A DNA stretch of 64,000 nucleotides from Bradyrhizobium betae (GCF_008932115.1 NZ_CP044543.1:4532501-4596500), one strand, 5' to 3'. Shown: positions 8,707 to 18,084, counted from the stretch's first letter. A program made the numbers and translations. The notes: a model not told the origin generated them from the letters alone.

Positions 8707-10653
8707 CTAGACCGACTTGGGCTCGACGAACATCCGCCCTTTCATCTCCATGTGCATGGCGTGGCAGAACCAGGAGCAGTAGTACCAATAGACACCCGCC
8801 TTGTCGGCCGTAAAGGTCACGGACGAGGTGGCCATCGGGCCGATTTCCATGTTGATGCCGTAGTTCACGATGCAGAAGCCGTGCGTCAGATCCTCCACGG
8901 CGTCGATGTTGGTGACAAACACGGTGACCTCGTCGCCCTGCTTGACCTGGAATTGCTCGAGCCCATAGGCCGGAGCCGTGGACGTCATGTAGACGCGCAC
9001 CTTGTTGCCGTCGCGAATGACCTTCGAATCCGCCTCCAGATTGATGCCGTCCGCCTTGGCCTGCTTGACCGCATCGGCGAACATCGGATCCGCGCGATCG
9101 TAGATCGAGATCGGGTTGATCTTGGAGCGGTGGACGATGGTCGCGTCATGCGGCTCGGCGAAGCTTGGGCCGTCATGCACCAGCTTCATCTGATCGCCCG
9201 AAATGTCGATCAGCTGGTCGTTCTCGGGCTTCAGCGGCCCGACGTTCAGGAAGCGGTCCTTCGAGAACTTGTTCAGCGAGATGAGCCACTTTCCATCGGC
9301 CTCCTTGGTCTGGCCCATCGAGGAATGGTTGTGCCCCGGCTGATAGTGCACGTCGAGCTTCTGAAGGATGGGATTGACCTTCTCACCCTTGAAGGCCCGC
9401 TTGGCGAGGTCGATGTTCCACTTGCAGACCTGGCTGTCGAGGAACAGCGTGGTGTAGGCGTTGCCCTTGCCGTCATAGGCCGTATGCAACGGTCCAAGTC
9501 CGAGCTCGGGCTCCGCGACGACGACGTCGCGCGGCTTGATCTTGTCGTCGAACAGGTCGTCGAATTTGCGCACGTCCATCACGGTCACGGTTGGCGAGAG
9601 CTTTCCGGCCGCCACGATGTGGATGCCGTCGGGCGCGGTGTTCATGCCGTGCGGATTGTTCGAGACCGGAACGTAGCGGGTGTAGGCCGAGCCCTTGCGG
9701 CCGTCGATCACGGGCACGCCGTTCATTTCCTTGAAGTCGCCCTTCTTCACGGCCTCTTCGATCCGCTTGATGTTGAAGATGACGACCCAGTCCTGCTCTG
9801 CGGACGTCATCTCCGCGAGCGTGACGCCTTCCTCGCCGTTGTAGCAGGTCGAGAAAGCATATTTGCCCTGGTAGTCGGCATCGACGTTGTCGAGGTTGCC
9901 GCTGACGATGATCTGCCAAGCCACCTTCATCGTGTCGCCGTCGATTGCGCTGAGCATCGAACGATACTGTTTGGGATCGTCGAGCACCTTGCCGTCGTTG
10001 GGCAGGGGAACTCCGTCCTCGCCGTTGGCGAACACGTAGCCCGTGCGCGGATATTTCTGCACGCGCAGACCGTGAACCGTGTGCTGGTTCGGCAGTTCGA
10101 TGATCTTGTCGCACTTCATGATGTCGAGCCGCACCCGCGCCACGCGGCTGTTGGCCTTGTCGTTCATGAAGGCGTAACGGCCGTCATAGGTGCCGTCCGT
10201 GAACGAAATGTGCGGGTGGTGAAGGTCGCCATTCATGTACGTGGCGCCGCGGCTCTTGAGGAATTCGCGGGTCGCGGGCTGCAGCCCTTCGGTCAGGATC
10301 TTGATGCTTTCATTGGTCTGGCCCCAACCAGTCGCACTGCAGCGGTTGAACACGGGGACGCGCATCAGCTCGCGCATCGAGGGCAGGCCGATGATCCGCA
10401 TCTCGCCGGACTGGCCGCTGGAGAAGAACACGTAATATTCGTCGAGCTCACCGGGCGCGACTTCGGTCTTCTGCACGGCCGGCCGGGCCGCCGGTGCCTT
10501 CGGCGCAGCATTCTTGGTCTGCGCGTCGGCAGAGGAGACGAAGCCGCTGTCGGTCAGCGCCACGCCGCCTGCAAGGCCCACGCCTGCGGCCGCCGCCGTC
10601 GTTCCAAGCACGGTTCGTCGGCTGACGCCCTTTGCCTGTTCGTTCTCGCTCAT
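8707..10653 (-). CDS. nosZ: Nitrous oxide reductase NosZ (clade I, Tat-exported)
   Basis: 648 residues, the usual length. Twin-arginine signal [15 protein letters not shown] leads export of the folded copper enzyme. CuZ-type His clusters are visible in order: [39 protein letters not shown] and EPHDATI. The C-terminal cupredoxin domain carries the CuA site [12 protein letters not shown] with Cys, Trp, Cys, His and Met at the expected spacing. It reduces N2O to N2 in the periplasm, receiving electrons at CuA from cytochrome c or NosR. The Tat signal and operon with nosX mark it as clade I. The gene starts 22 bp after nosR. Confidence 0.98.
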   Translation of the reverse strand: MSENEQAKGVSRRTVLGTTAAAAGVGLAGGVALTDSGFVSSADAQTKNAAPKAPAARPAVQKTEVAPGELDEYYVFFSSGQSGEMRIIGLPSMRELMRVPVFNRCSATGWGQTNESIKILTEGLQPATREFLKSRGATYMNGDLHHPHISFTDGTYDGRYAFMNDKANSRVARVRLDIMKCDKIIELPNQHTVHGLRVQKYPRTGYVFANGEDGVPLPNDGKVLDDPKQYRSMLSAIDGDTMKVAWQIIVSGNLDNVDADYQGKYAFSTCYNGEEGVTLAEMTSAEQDWVVIFNIKRIEEAVKKGDFKEMNGVPVIDGRKGSAYTRYVPVSNNPHGMNTAPDGIHIVAAGKLSPTVTVMDVRKFDDLFDDKIKPRDVVVAEPELGLGPLHTAYDGKGNAYTTLFLDSQVCKWNIDLAKRAFKGEKVNPILQKLDVHYQPGHNHSSMGQTKEADGKWLISLNKFSKDRFLNVGPLKPENDQLIDISGDQMKLVHDGPSFAEPHDATIVHRSKINPISIYDRADPMFADAVKQAKADGINLEADSKVIRDGNKVRVYMTSTAPAYGLEQFQVKQGDEVTVFVTNIDAVEDLTHGFCIVNYGINMEIGPMATSSVTFTADKAGVYWYYCSWFCHAMHMEMKGRMFVEPKSV

Positions 10654-10675
10654 GATTGCCTCCTCGGCTTCCGGT

Positions 10676-12991
10676 TCAGTTTGGTGGTGAGATGGTGGGT
10701 GAAGCGCCGACAGGTTTGCCGCCGGCGGTGATGACGGTCGCAGGACCCTTGCCGCCCGAGCGCATCGAGGGCGAGGACATGGCCGCGAACTTCTCGCGCT
10801 TGAGCCGCACTTGAATCATGTGCGGGCAGCGGTGATCGTCGTAATAGAGTTCCTGGCAGTGCATGCAGTAGATGCACTCATTGACGTTGATGTGCCCCTC
10901 GGGATGGATCGACTGCACCGGGCATTCCTTGGCGCAGCGCTGACAGGGCGAGCCGCATTCCTGCCAACGGCGCAGCCATTCGAACGTCCTCATGCGGCCG
11001 GGAATGGCGAGCGCCGCGCCGAGCGGACACAGATAGCGGCAGAAGAAGCGTTCGATGAAGAGGCCTATGACGAGCAGGGCGACTGCATAGGCCACGAACG
11101 GCCAGCTCCGCGAAAACTTCAGGATGATCGCGGTCTTGAACGGTTCGACCTCGGCAAACCGCTCGGCCATGTCGACGGAGTAGAGCGACAGGCCGAACAG
11201 GCCGAGGAAGATGATGTACTTGACCGGCCATAGCCGTTCGTGCAGGCCCCACGGCACGGTGATCTGCGGGACCTTGAGCCACTTCGCGCCGGTGTTCGTG
11301 AGCTCCTGCAGCGCGCCGAACGGGCAGAGCCATCCGCAGAAGGGGCCGCGGCCCCAGAACAGCAGCGCCGAGGCGGTCGCCGCCCAAAGGATGAAGATCA
11401 GGGGCGCGGCGAGGAAGAACTCCCACTTGAAGCCGGTCACAAGCGAATTGGTGAAGGTGAGGACGTTGACCACGGAGAGCTGGGCGTTCGCATACCAGCC
11501 GAGCCAGACCAGGACGAAGGCGAGAAAAGCCCTTCGCACCCAATTGTAGAACACCGGTCGGCGCACCAGCACGTTCTGGAAGAAGAAGATCAGGGTAAGC
11601 GCCCCGAGCATCGCGGCGGTGATCGCGATCGAGACCGTACTTGACCGCCAGATGCGCATCCAGAGCGGCTCTTCGCCGTCGGCGGCGAGCGACGGCTGCG
11701 TGGTCGCGGCGGAAGGCTGCGAGATTGGGGCGGGAGCGGTCTCCGCCACCGTGACGGCCTGCTGCTCGCGCCGCATGTAGCTGTCCGGCAGGACATAGTT
11801 GAGATCGAACGTGAGGAAGGCCTTGTCGCGGCCACCGAGACTCCGCTGCACCAGCAGCTGAAGCTGCCATGGTTGCGTAGGATCGAGCGTGAACTCCGGC
11901 GGCGTGACGAAGAGGCCGATCTCCTTGAACTCGGGCGCCCCTTCGGCGGAGAAGGACCCCAAACGCGTGTGGTTCTTGTCCCGGAAACGTGTGCTGCTGC
12001 CTTCCTGCAGAATCTCCACGCGATCGAAGATGCCGCCGCGGACGTAGGCGGACCCTTTGAACGAGTAGGTGCCGTTTCCGGCGATCACGATGGCTTGCTG
12101 TCCCGGCTTGAGGCCGTCCTTGAGACGCTTGTAGCCGTCCTCACCGAGCAGGCTGCGGCCGATGGTGGGGGCGCTGACGAGCGCGGTGTACAGATCGATG
12201 AAGGTGTCGCTCGGCTCGCCGGGTTCAGGGTACTGGCTCGCGGCCGCGTTACCGGATTTGGCGAAGGATTCGTTGACGTCGCCGACCGTCAGATTCAGCC
12301 GGCGCACCGAGCCGTCGCCGACGAGGCTTTCCCAATCCTTGATTTCGCTCTGTTCGAGATCGAGAGTCTTGGTGACCGGTGGGAGCGCGGCCGATGCGGC
12401 CGCCCCATCTCCGCCTCCCACTCGGCCCGAACGGATCAGCTTTGAGGCCGAGCGAACGATGCTGTCGCTCATCACCAGCACGGTGACGGTGGCGCCGCTC
12501 ACGATGTCGACCTGGGGTGGCTTCTCGGCACCGCTTGCGACCGGCTTCATGTCCTTGCCGATCAGGGAGTTCATGGCGGCGACGATGCGCGCTTCAGGAA
12601 TGCCGACCAGAACGATCGGCTCCTTGTGGTCGACGAGCTTGACGCCGGTGATGACGCCTTTCAGGTCGATGCCGGCGAGCAGGTGGATCGGCTTGCCCGA
12701 ATAGCCGACCGAGTTAGCGAAGTCGGAGTTCAGGAACACGAAACCCTGGAGCTGGTCGCCGCGGTAAACGGGCACGATGGGCGGATCGCCTTGGGGCCGC
12801 CCGAAGCCGTCCGCGCCCGGAAAAAACTCCGCCGGCGCGATCTTCGGCAGATAAATCGGCAAATCGCCGGCGGCCCATGCAGGCGAAACACATGCGGACG
12901 AAATATAAGTCAGACACACCAGCAGTAAGCCTGCCAGCGCGAGCGCCGCACGCATTGCGAATGCGGTAACGTCATCCGGTCGCTTCAACAT
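10676..12991 (-). CDS. nosR: NosR, membrane flavo-iron-sulfur protein for NosZ
   Basis: 771 residues. After an N-terminal export segment (residues about 10-40) comes the periplasmic FMN-binding domain with the flavinylation motif [15 protein letters not shown], which is the expected NosX target Thr. Then come about six TM helices with [12 protein letters not shown] and CRYLCPLGA motifs, and a cytosolic ferredoxin region with [13 protein letters not shown] and [18 protein letters not shown]. NosR is needed for nos expression and electron transfer to NosZ. It is the first gene of the operon. No TTGA-N6-TCAA site is visible in the 180 bp upstream, so its regulation cannot be read by that motif. 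Confidence 0.96.
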   Translation of the reverse strand: MLKRPDDVTAFAMRAALALAGLLLVCLTYISSACVSPAWAAGDLPIYLPKIAPAEFFPGADGFGRPQGDPPIVPVYRGDQLQGFVFLNSDFANSVGYSGKPIHLLAGIDLKGVITGVKLVDHKEPIVLVGIPEARIVAAMNSLIGKDMKPVASGAEKPPQVDIVSGATVTVLVMSDSIVRSASKLIRSGRVGGGDGAAASAALPPVTKTLDLEQSEIKDWESLVGDGSVRRLNLTVGDVNESFAKSGNAAASQYPEPGEPSDTFIDLYTALVSAPTIGRSLLGEDGYKRLKDGLKPGQQAIVIAGNGTYSFKGSAYVRGGIFDRVEILQEGSSTRFRDKNHTRLGSFSAEGAPEFKEIGLFVTPPEFTLDPTQPWQLQLLVQRSLGGRDKAFLTFDLNYVLPDSYMRREQQAVTVAETAPAPISQPSAATTQPSLAADGEEPLWMRIWRSSTVSIAITAAMLGALTLIFFFQNVLVRRPVFYNWVRRAFLAFVLVWLGWYANAQLSVVNVLTFTNSLVTGFKWEFFLAAPLIFILWAATASALLFWGRGPFCGWLCPFGALQELTNTGAKWLKVPQITVPWGLHERLWPVKYIIFLGLFGLSLYSVDMAERFAEVEPFKTAIILKFSRSWPFVAYAVALLVIGLFIERFFCRYLCPLGAALAIPGRMRTFEWLRRWQECGSPCQRCAKECPVQSIHPEGHINVNECIYCMHCQELYYDDHRCPHMIQVRLKREKFAAMSSPSMRSGGKGPATVITAGGKPVGASPTISPPN

Positions 12992-13170
12992 ATCGATTCA
13001 ACTATAATCTGCGCGACCACCCTGGAGGCGCGCGTCCTTGAGATCTTCGTCGATGATTTGTCGTCGCTGACGTGCAAAGCTCATCTTGTGCGACTGAATC
13101 TGTCAACCCCGCTGGCAAGATTTGTGTTCGTGCGGAACCGGCTAAGAAAATCTGCATTTGGAGTTCTCGT

Positions 13171-14043
13171 ATGCCATTCCTACGCACGTCGTTGCTGAGC
13201 GCCGAGCCCGCGGGTGTATTGGAATCCCTCGAGGAGCTCGTTGCGCTGGCGCATGCAATGGAGCAGGAAGCGGCAAATAAATACGACTCTCTCGCTGACG
13301 GGATGCGCTGGCAGGGCAAAGATGATCTGGCGGAGGTGTTCACGCGACTCGCGGCCGCCGAGCGCGATCATGTGGACAGTGTCACGCAGTGGTCGCAATC
13401 GCGCAGCGGCAAAATGCCCGATCCGGCCATGGTGCGCTGGGAGGCACCGGAGACCCTGGATGAGGAGGCCGCGGCCGAGGTGAAGACGTCTCGACTGATG
13501 ACGCCTTACCGCGCGCTCGCGATGGCGGCGCGCAATGAGGAGCGCGCCTTCGCCTTCTGGTCATATTTGGCCGCCTATTCCGCTGATCCGGAGATCAAGA
13601 AGGCCTCCGAAGCGATGGCTAAGGAGGAGCTGGGCCACGTTGCCACGCTCAGGAAGGAGAGGCGCCGTGCCTATCACCGGGAGCACGGCCGCAAGCCGGA
13701 CCAGGTGCCTGCGCAGTTGGATCGGGTCGCTGCGCGACGGCTGGAACTCTGCCTGGGGACCCATCTTGCGGCTCTGGAGCGTCGCCTGGAAGGGCCGGCG
13801 GCGGTGCGCACGCGCGAACTCCGCGAAGACACGATGCGGATGGCGGAAGACGCCCGCGATTTCGGGAGCTTTCCCGGCGCGCTCGAGCTGCGGGACGCGC
13901 AGATGATCGCGGAGGCTTTGGTCGACGGCTACCTGGAAGGCGCCGAGCGCTCGGACGAAGCCGAGCGCGTGGAGATCCTGCAGAAGTTGGCGGAAAAAGC
14001 GATCTCAAGACTGGCCTGGCTGCGCTCGCTCGCCGCCGAGTGA
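13171..14043 (+). CDS. Ferritin-like (rubrerythrin-type) protein
   Basis: 290 residues, entirely helical by pattern. Two Glu-rich helical pairs are seen: LVALAHAMEQEAANKYDSLA with RLAAAERDHVDSV, and ALAMAARNEERAFAFWSYLA with AMAKEELGHVATLRKERRR. These give E-x6-Y/E and E-x2-H ligand patterns of a ferritin-like diiron site. The C-terminal third (after the AYHREHG segment) is an extra helical domain of unknown role. It is divergent from nosR with 179 bp between. ATG 13171 follows a weak upstream region; an upstream in-frame start at 13072 would add an unconvincing leader. Possible iron or peroxide handling; substrate unknown. Confidence 0.75.
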   Translation: MPFLRTSLLSAEPAGVLESLEELVALAHAMEQEAANKYDSLADGMRWQGKDDLAEVFTRLAAAERDHVDSVTQWSQSRSGKMPDPAMVRWEAPETLDEEAAAEVKTSRLMTPYRALAMAARNEERAFAFWSYLAAYSADPEIKKASEAMAKEELGHVATLRKERRRAYHREHGRKPDQVPAQLDRVAARRLELCLGTHLAALERRLEGPAAVRTRELREDTMRMAEDARDFGSFPGALELRDAQMIAEALVDGYLEGAERSDEAERVEILQKLAEKAISRLAWLRSLAAE

Positions 14044-14061
14044 GGTGACTCCGTATTCGGG

Positions 14062-14490
14062 TTAGAGGCGGCGATCGGGATGGGGCACGTCGGCGATGGT
14101 CCGATCCTGCGGGCTGACCAGGAGCAGGTTCTGGTCTTCGAGGAACACGTATTCGTAGTTGCGGATCGGGTCGGCGACCTGATCCAGCGTCGACGGGATC
14201 TGTGCCGACTTGAGCTGGTCCGGCAGCTTCGCACCGGGTTTTGGTAGGAATCCTTGCGGCGAAGCCTGTTTCTCGGCAATCGCGGCGATGCTCCAGGCTA
14301 TCATCTGCCTCTGGGTCGAAGTCAATCCGATCGGGTCTCTTTCGTCCGGTTTGCTCGTGCCGGTGGTCGCCTGATCCGTCGCTCCACGGCACGAGCCCTG
14401 TTGGGCCATCGCGGGAAAGGAGGCAAGCGCTACGGCGATCAGAGCGGACGGAAGTTCATCGGCGATCTCGCGGTCTCCTTCTACCAGCAT
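14062..14490 (-). CDS. DUF1236-like small exported protein, start region possibly frameshifted
   Basis: The downstream part is clear: a signal-peptide core (ALIAVALASFPAMAQ), then a Gln/Lys-rich stretch and a terminal EYVFLEDQNLLLVSPQDRTIADV motif resembling the DUF1236 C-terminus of small periplasmic proteins in Bradyrhizobium. The start is doubtful: the in-frame ATG (14488-14490) gives an acidic MLVEGDREIADELPS leader with no ribosome site, whereas an ATG at 14457-14459 lies in the natural place for a signal peptide but is one base out of frame. Either a one-base loss occurred near 14453-14457 or a non-standard start is used. Confidence 0.5.
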   Translation of the reverse strand: MLVEGDREIADELPSALIAVALASFPAMAQQGSCRGATDQATTGTSKPDERDPIGLTSTQRQMIAWSIAAIAEKQASPQGFLPKPGAKLPDQLKSAQIPSTLDQVADPIRNYEYVFLEDQNLLLVSPQDRTIADVPHPDRRL

Positions 14491-14733
14491 TCGGGATCTC
14501 GGCGAAGACGCTCGACGGCATCCATCGTAAGTTGAAGGCGAGACTGCCCGCCAAGGAAATCGCGGACTGGCCTCTGCACGGGCCTGTCGTCGGCGGAAGC
14601 AGGGCAAGGAGCGGAATTCGTGATCTGGGTAGCAGTAGCTCCCGCGTCGCTGTCCGAATGGGCATTTTCGTCGACGAAGCTTGCCTTTGAGCCATGTCAA
14701 CGAACGCCGGCCTCCCAGATCTAATATCCAAAC

Positions 14734-14880
14734 ATGGAGCGGATCCAGAAGCAGCACCGCGGACGGGAGGCCGAGGCAGCGGAAGTGGCGCGCGCCGAGG
14801 AGATGCGACGGGTCGTCGAGGACTATGCGAACGACCTGCGAGAGATCGTTCGCCGGCTCCAGCGGAGGCTGCTCAACTGA
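14734..14880 (+). CDS. Short coiled-coil hypothetical protein (48 aa)
   Basis: 48 residues, highly charged, with an unbroken helical heptad-like pattern (AAEVARAEEMRRVVEDY, DLREIVRRLQRRLLN). Its TGA at 14878-14880 lies in the same frame as the diguanylate cyclase fragment that follows, separated only by this stop and 11 codons. It may be a real small gene or the front half of a recombined reading frame. No family recognised. Confidence 0.4.
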   Translation: MERIQKQHRGREAEAAEVARAEEMRRVVEDYANDLREIVRRLQRRLLN

Positions 14881-14913
14881 GCGGCAGCGAGGGCGCTGCG
14901 CGTCACTCGGTCT

Positions 14914-15540
14914 TTGGAAACCCATGAGATCGACGGCGTCGTGGCGATCTCGCGCGACATGACCGAGCAAAAGGACCTGCAGGAAAAGCTCGCCGCGCTC
15001 GCCACGTCCGACGGCCTGACCGGCATCGCCAACCGCCGCCACTTCGACGAACGCCTTGCCGAGGAATGGGCGCGGGCCAAGCGCGACGGCACTCCGCTCT
15101 CGCTGCTGCTGGCGGACGTCGATCACTTCAAGAAGTTCAACGACCAATACGGCCATCAAGCCGGCGATGCCTGCTTGCGCGCGCTGGCGCGAATCCTCTC
15201 CGCGCAGGTGCGTAGGCCAGCCGATGTCGCCGCGCGCTACGGCGGCGAGGAATTCGCGCTGCTGCTGCCGAACACCGACGCGGAGGGCTGCGAGCTCGTC
15301 GGGGAGAACGTCCGCCGGGCGCTGCGCGACCTCGGCATGCTGCACGCGCTGAACCTGCCGTCCAAGATCGTCACGGTGAGCCTCGGCGGCGCGACCAACT
15401 TGCCCTCCGAGGGCGCGATGGACTGCGGCTCCCTGGTGGCGGCGGCCGATCGCGCCCTCTACGCCGCCAAGGATAACGGCCGCGACCGGCTCGTCATGTC
15501 GGGACAGGTGGTCGCTTGGCCCGGCGCGAGAAGCGCCTGA
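14914..15540 (+). CDS. Diguanylate cyclase (GGDEF) with truncated N-terminus
   Basis: 208 residues. The GGDEF domain is complete: TSDGLTGIANRRHFDERL, the metal Asp in LLLADVDHFKKFND, the active site RYGGEEFALLLP (GGEEF), and ADRALYAAKDNGRDR. Upstream only the tail of a PAS domain remains (DGVVAISRDMTEQKDLQEKL), so the sensory part has been lost. The apparent start is TTG 14914; ATG within the frame is absent until much later. It would make c-di-GMP if expressed, but the missing PAS core and lack of a good start suggest a decayed or recombined gene. Inhibitory RxxD site is not evident before GGEEF. Confidence 0.7.
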   Translation: METHEIDGVVAISRDMTEQKDLQEKLAALATSDGLTGIANRRHFDERLAEEWARAKRDGTPLSLLLADVDHFKKFNDQYGHQAGDACLRALARILSAQVRRPADVAARYGGEEFALLLPNTDAEGCELVGENVRRALRDLGMLHALNLPSKIVTVSLGGATNLPSEGAMDCGSLVAAADRALYAAKDNGRDRLVMSGQVVAWPGARSA

Positions 15541-15884
15541 GGCTGCCAACTCAACGCGCACTCAGATGTCCTCCCGGCTAAACGACACGCGCGACTAAAG
15601 GAGCGCGCGGGCACTCTCGCGCGGGCGCGCCGTTCCGCCTGCCGTAGGACAGCATGTTCGGCGGCGCGTCCCGCCCGCTACGGGCGCCCGGCGAAAGCGA
15701 CGATCTCAATCCCTAGATCGGCTCGTGCGTCATTTGACTTGCGTACCGGTTCCGTGCCTCACCCAGTCGCGGCGTTCGTGCTTTGAGCGCCGGGAAATTT
15801 CCCAGGTTTCTGCAACTGTTCTCCGTAGAATCCACGAGGGCGGCCGTATTGCAGGAGAGGCCGCTCCGCAAACGCGTGGCGACG
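15541..15884. other. Non-coding stretch, GC-rich dyads
   Basis: No supported gene. The first 160 bases contain GC-rich self-complementary text (GCGCGCGGGC near 15602 and GCGCGGGCGCGCC near 15618) that could form weak hairpins after the GGDEF gene. The rest shows no ribosome site with a plausible reading frame. Confidence 0.4.
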
Positions 15885-16289
15885 TCAGGAAGCGTTTGCC
15901 CGAGCTCGTTCGCGCGCCTCCCGCCGACGCTCGCGGCGTTCGCGCCGCCGCTTCGCCCGATCCGCCGGTTGCGGGAGGGCAGGCACTGGCGCAGCGACGG
16001 TCTCGACCGAAGGCGCATCGGGCAACTGGTGGGTCCCAGGACGAGCCTCGAGGAATTCCAGCACCGCGCGCCCCTTCTCGGTGATCTTCCAACCGCCGCT
16101 TTCGCGCTCGACCAAGCCTTGGGAGAAGATGTCGAGGTCCGGCATGCGCGAGGCGAGCCGCTTCGTGCGCTCGGCCCAGTTGCGGCCGCTGGTCGCCAGG
16201 ATCGCCATGTCGCGTTTGAGGTCGGCCATCACGGCGAAGCCGCCCGGATAACTGACCAGAATCTTCAGCACCGTGACCTGGAAGTTCAC
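15885..16289 (-). CDS. Winged-helix-like hypothetical protein with Arg-rich tail
   Basis: 134 residues from GTG 16287-16289, preceded by GAGGGG. Residues 1-80 read like a small winged-helix domain (VTVLKILVSYPGGFAVMADL, RMPDLDIFSQGLVERESGGW, ITEKGRAVLEFLEA). The last 40 residues are Pro-rich then strongly basic (RRRERRERRREARERAR), suggesting nucleic-acid binding. Families like this are common in Bradyrhizobium without assigned function. It follows a 66-aa gene on the same strand after 16 bp. Confidence 0.65.
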   Translation of the reverse strand: MNFQVTVLKILVSYPGGFAVMADLKRDMAILATSGRNWAERTKRLASRMPDLDIFSQGLVERESGGWKITEKGRAVLEFLEARPGTHQLPDAPSVETVAAPVPALPQPADRAKRRRERRERRREARERARANAS

Positions 16290-16305
16290 CGCGGCCCCTC
16301 GCTGG

Positions 16306-16506
16306 TCAGCGCCACATCGTGGGCGCGCGGGAGAGTGCTTCGCGACCGACCTGTCGGAGAGTTTCGGGCGAGATTTCGCCCTTGGTGGCGGCCTCCAGGA
16401 TCTTCGAGGCGACGTGCGTGCGCGCCCCGATCTCGCGGTGCGGAACGCTCTCGCAGACTTCATCGAGGACCGCGCGCAAAAGCGCGGTGGTGGCGGTATC
16501 GAACAT
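16306..16506 (-). CDS. Small helical hypothetical protein (66 aa)
   Basis: 66 residues starting MFDTATTALLRAVLDEVC, helical throughout, with REIGARTHVASKILEAATKG and SPETLRQVGREAL blocks. This is a type of short conserved protein seen widely in Bradyrhizobium and relatives; its function is unknown to me. It precedes the winged-helix-like gene and is probably co-transcribed. Confidence 0.65.
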   Translation of the reverse strand: MFDTATTALLRAVLDEVCESVPHREIGARTHVASKILEAATKGEISPETLRQVGREALSRAPTMWR

Positions 16507-17003
16507 GAGTTGCCCCCAGACGGGAAAACCCGAAGCATAGCGGTCTTTTCGGGTCTTGGGAGTCAGATATGTTAAGGTGCCGCCAGCCGCGCTTGCCCGG
16601 GCCGCTGCCGCGGGACAGGTCGGCCTCGTCCAAGTTGAACTCCCGATGCATGACATCGTGCATCGTACAGGGCGATCTCTCGGGAAGCTCTCCAGAGGCA
16701 ACTCGGTCTCGCCGGACGCGCGGTCGCGACCGTATTCGCAGCCTTCCGTCGCGGAAGACATCATCACAGAGTTATCGGTCCATCCCGACCTGTTCGTTGT
16801 TGCGCGCAACTCGTCCTTCGCGTTTCGCGGCAAGGCGCGCGCCCGGGTCTATGGAGACGCGAGGACATCCAGCCCCACCAATGATGTCCTCGGCATGGAC
16901 GGGCCAATCTTCGCTCTACGGCGGCGTTTTGAGTAAAGATGTCGCCGTTTCGTTCACCGGAAATATTCGACCGGCGTGCCAGTAAGAGCGCGGAGAACTC
17001 CGC
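16507..17003. other. Low-coding stretch containing a cyclase relic
   Basis: No intact gene. A short stretch at 16751-16838 is a relic of an adenylate cyclase-type protein (listed separately). A 7-bp dyad CGATGCA / TGCATCG with an 8-base spacer lies at 16644-16665. Nothing else could be supported. Confidence 0.5.
16751..16838 (+). pseudogene. Relic of an adenylate cyclase/TPR-type protein
   Basis: About 29 residues in one frame read AEDIITELSVHPDLF and ARNSSFAFRGKA. Rhizobial class III adenylate cyclase proteins carry a very similar segment (EDIITALS...LFVIARNSSF..KGK) just after their cyclase domain. Nothing before or after in any frame continues the family, so this is a fragment of a lost gene. 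The match is from memory of the family and short. Confidence 0.5.
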
Positions 17004-17282
17004 ATGTTAATGGCCTACCTCTCCCGACTCGCTCGGATTGCTTTCGTCGCCGTCTCGATGGTTGCGCTCGTCGCGCCGTCCGCAAAAGCCGGCGCGCTTG
17101 CCCGTACGCTCGAACGGACTTGGGTGGCTGCCGGAGCGGTAGCCATCGGCGGTTACCTCGCGTCCCGAGCGGTTCAATGCTCCCAGGATTCGGCAAAATG
17201 CCCGGGCGAGCAGCGGCTTCGCGACCGCATCGTCAACGGCCTGGCCAAGGCCATAGACGCAAATCCCGGGTATCGAATCTGA
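17004..17282 (+). CDS. Small exported protein, possibly the N-terminal part of a broken toxin
   Basis: 92 residues: an export signal (ARIAFVAVSMVALVAPSAKA), then a short helical part with two Cys (VQCSQDSAKCPG) ending NPGYRI at TGA 17280-17282. The next 15 bases plus the colicin E3-type domain at 17298 are in the same frame, so reading through the TGA would give one secreted protein with signal, linker and RNase domain. Whether the TGA is a nonsense mutation or a true end cannot be decided from one sequence. Confidence 0.5.
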   Translation: MLMAYLSRLARIAFVAVSMVALVAPSAKAGALARTLERTWVAAGAVAIGGYLASRAVQCSQDSAKCPGEQRLRDRIVNGLAKAIDANPGYRI

Positions 17283-17297
17283 ACATTTACCGACTAT

Positions 17298-17572
17298 ATG
17301 GAAGATACCTCGGCTTCAATGGGCTACGAGCCGCCACCCCGAGGGAGTCTTCCTGGCTTTCCCGGGTCCATCAAAGTGCCCGGCAAATCGAGAGGAGCAG
17401 GCGGAAAGATCCGGCCACGCTGGGACTTCCCGGACGGGACCTTCGGCGAATGGGATTGGCAACACGGCGAAGTTGAGGTCTACGACAAGCGCGGCCGTCA
17501 CAGGGAGCCTACGATCCCAATACCGGCGAGCAGAAGAAGCCGGCGGTGCCCGGAAGGAAAGCAGAAATATGA
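17298..17572 (+). pseudogene. Colicin E3-type cytotoxic RNase domain, frameshifted
   Basis: The frame from 17298 gives YEPPPRGSLPGFPGSIKVPG, then RPRWDFPDGTFGEWDWQHGE, then VEVYDKRGRHR. This follows the colicin E3 ribonuclease domain order (Pro-rich lead, RKRW, EWDSQHGELE) and keeps the catalytic Asp, His (+3) and Glu (+7). After RGRHR at 17504 the family text continues in the +2-shifted frame as AYDPNTGEQKKPAVPGRK, ending TGA 17570-17572. One base, most simply a G in the GGG run near 17503-17505, appears to be missing. As it stands the toxin would lose its C-terminal substrate-binding part. In the restored frame it overlaps the immunity gene by ATGA. Confidence 0.75.
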
Positions 17573-17811
17573 CGCTCGAATTCGTCGTCCGCGTATGGGA
17601 CGTCCCCAACAAAAAGCTGCTGTTCGAGGGCGCAAGCGAAAGGATTCCGCAGGAGCAGGTCATTGCCATCCTCGGCCTGCCCGCCGACGATCCAGAAATC
17701 TGGGGCGCGGAGTACGAAGCTACGCCAGAGCAAGGTGCCGAACTGCTGCACCTCATGGACTTGGATTACTCGGGCCCAGGGACATTCCGTGTCTCCAGAG
17801 AGCGATCCTAA
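17569..17811 (+). CDS. Immunity-type protein of the E3-like toxin (DUF7683-like)
   Basis: 80 residues, acidic: LEFVVRVWDVPNKKLLFEGA, ILGLPADDPEIWGAEYEATP, and EQGAELLHL. It has the size, charge and beta-alpha pattern of small immunity proteins next to E3-type cytotoxic domains, and resembles DUF7683-type proteins (GLPADDP...Y..TPEQ). Its ATG overlaps the stop of the restored toxin frame (ATGA 17569-17572), the arrangement expected for toxin-immunity coupling. It is intact, unlike the toxin. Assignment rests mainly on context and general pattern. Confidence 0.65.
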   Translation: MTLEFVVRVWDVPNKKLLFEGASERIPQEQVIAILGLPADDPEIWGAEYEATPEQGAELLHLMDLDYSGPGTFRVSRERS

Positions 17812-18084
17812 TCCTCGCGTTCGACGGCGTTCCATCCGGGAAAGGCCGACGGCGGCGCCGTGCAGGTGAGTTCAACGTCGCTTGACACGCGCCCGCTTCG
17901 GCCCACGCTCTTTCCTTGATCTGCCAGGCGGACCAACATCCTTTTCGGCCCAATTCGGATTCGGCAGGGCTTCGGACGCCAGGGAACACCGCTGCCGATC
18001 TGAACACATCCGCCACCGCTGAACTGAGACCAAGCGGAGGAGGAGGCTCGCGCGCTGCACGGCACGGATATCGTCTGGCGCGCA

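Noticed and set aside
8752..10731. 659-aa + strand frame opposite nosZ
   Set aside because: Shadow of nosZ; Val/Asp/Ala/His-rich composition typical of antisense GC-rich coding DNA, no motifs.
12992..13170. TTG...CAA-type half-sites upstream of nosR
   Set aside because: Spacing does not fit TTGA-N6-TCAA; several loose half-sites occur but none is a convincing FNR/NnrR box.
14062..15561. 499-aa - strand frame over the diguanylate cyclase gene
   Set aside because: Only its last 140 residues carry real protein features (the DUF1236-like gene); the rest is antisense to the GGDEF gene.
16460..16663. 67-aa - strand frame (MHDVMHREFNLDEADL...)
   Set aside because: Overlaps the conserved 66-aa gene, has no ribosome site and no recognised family.
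16644..16665. CGATGCA/TGCATCG dyad as an operator
   Set aside because: Only 7-bp arms in a gene-free region with no downstream gene to control; too weak.
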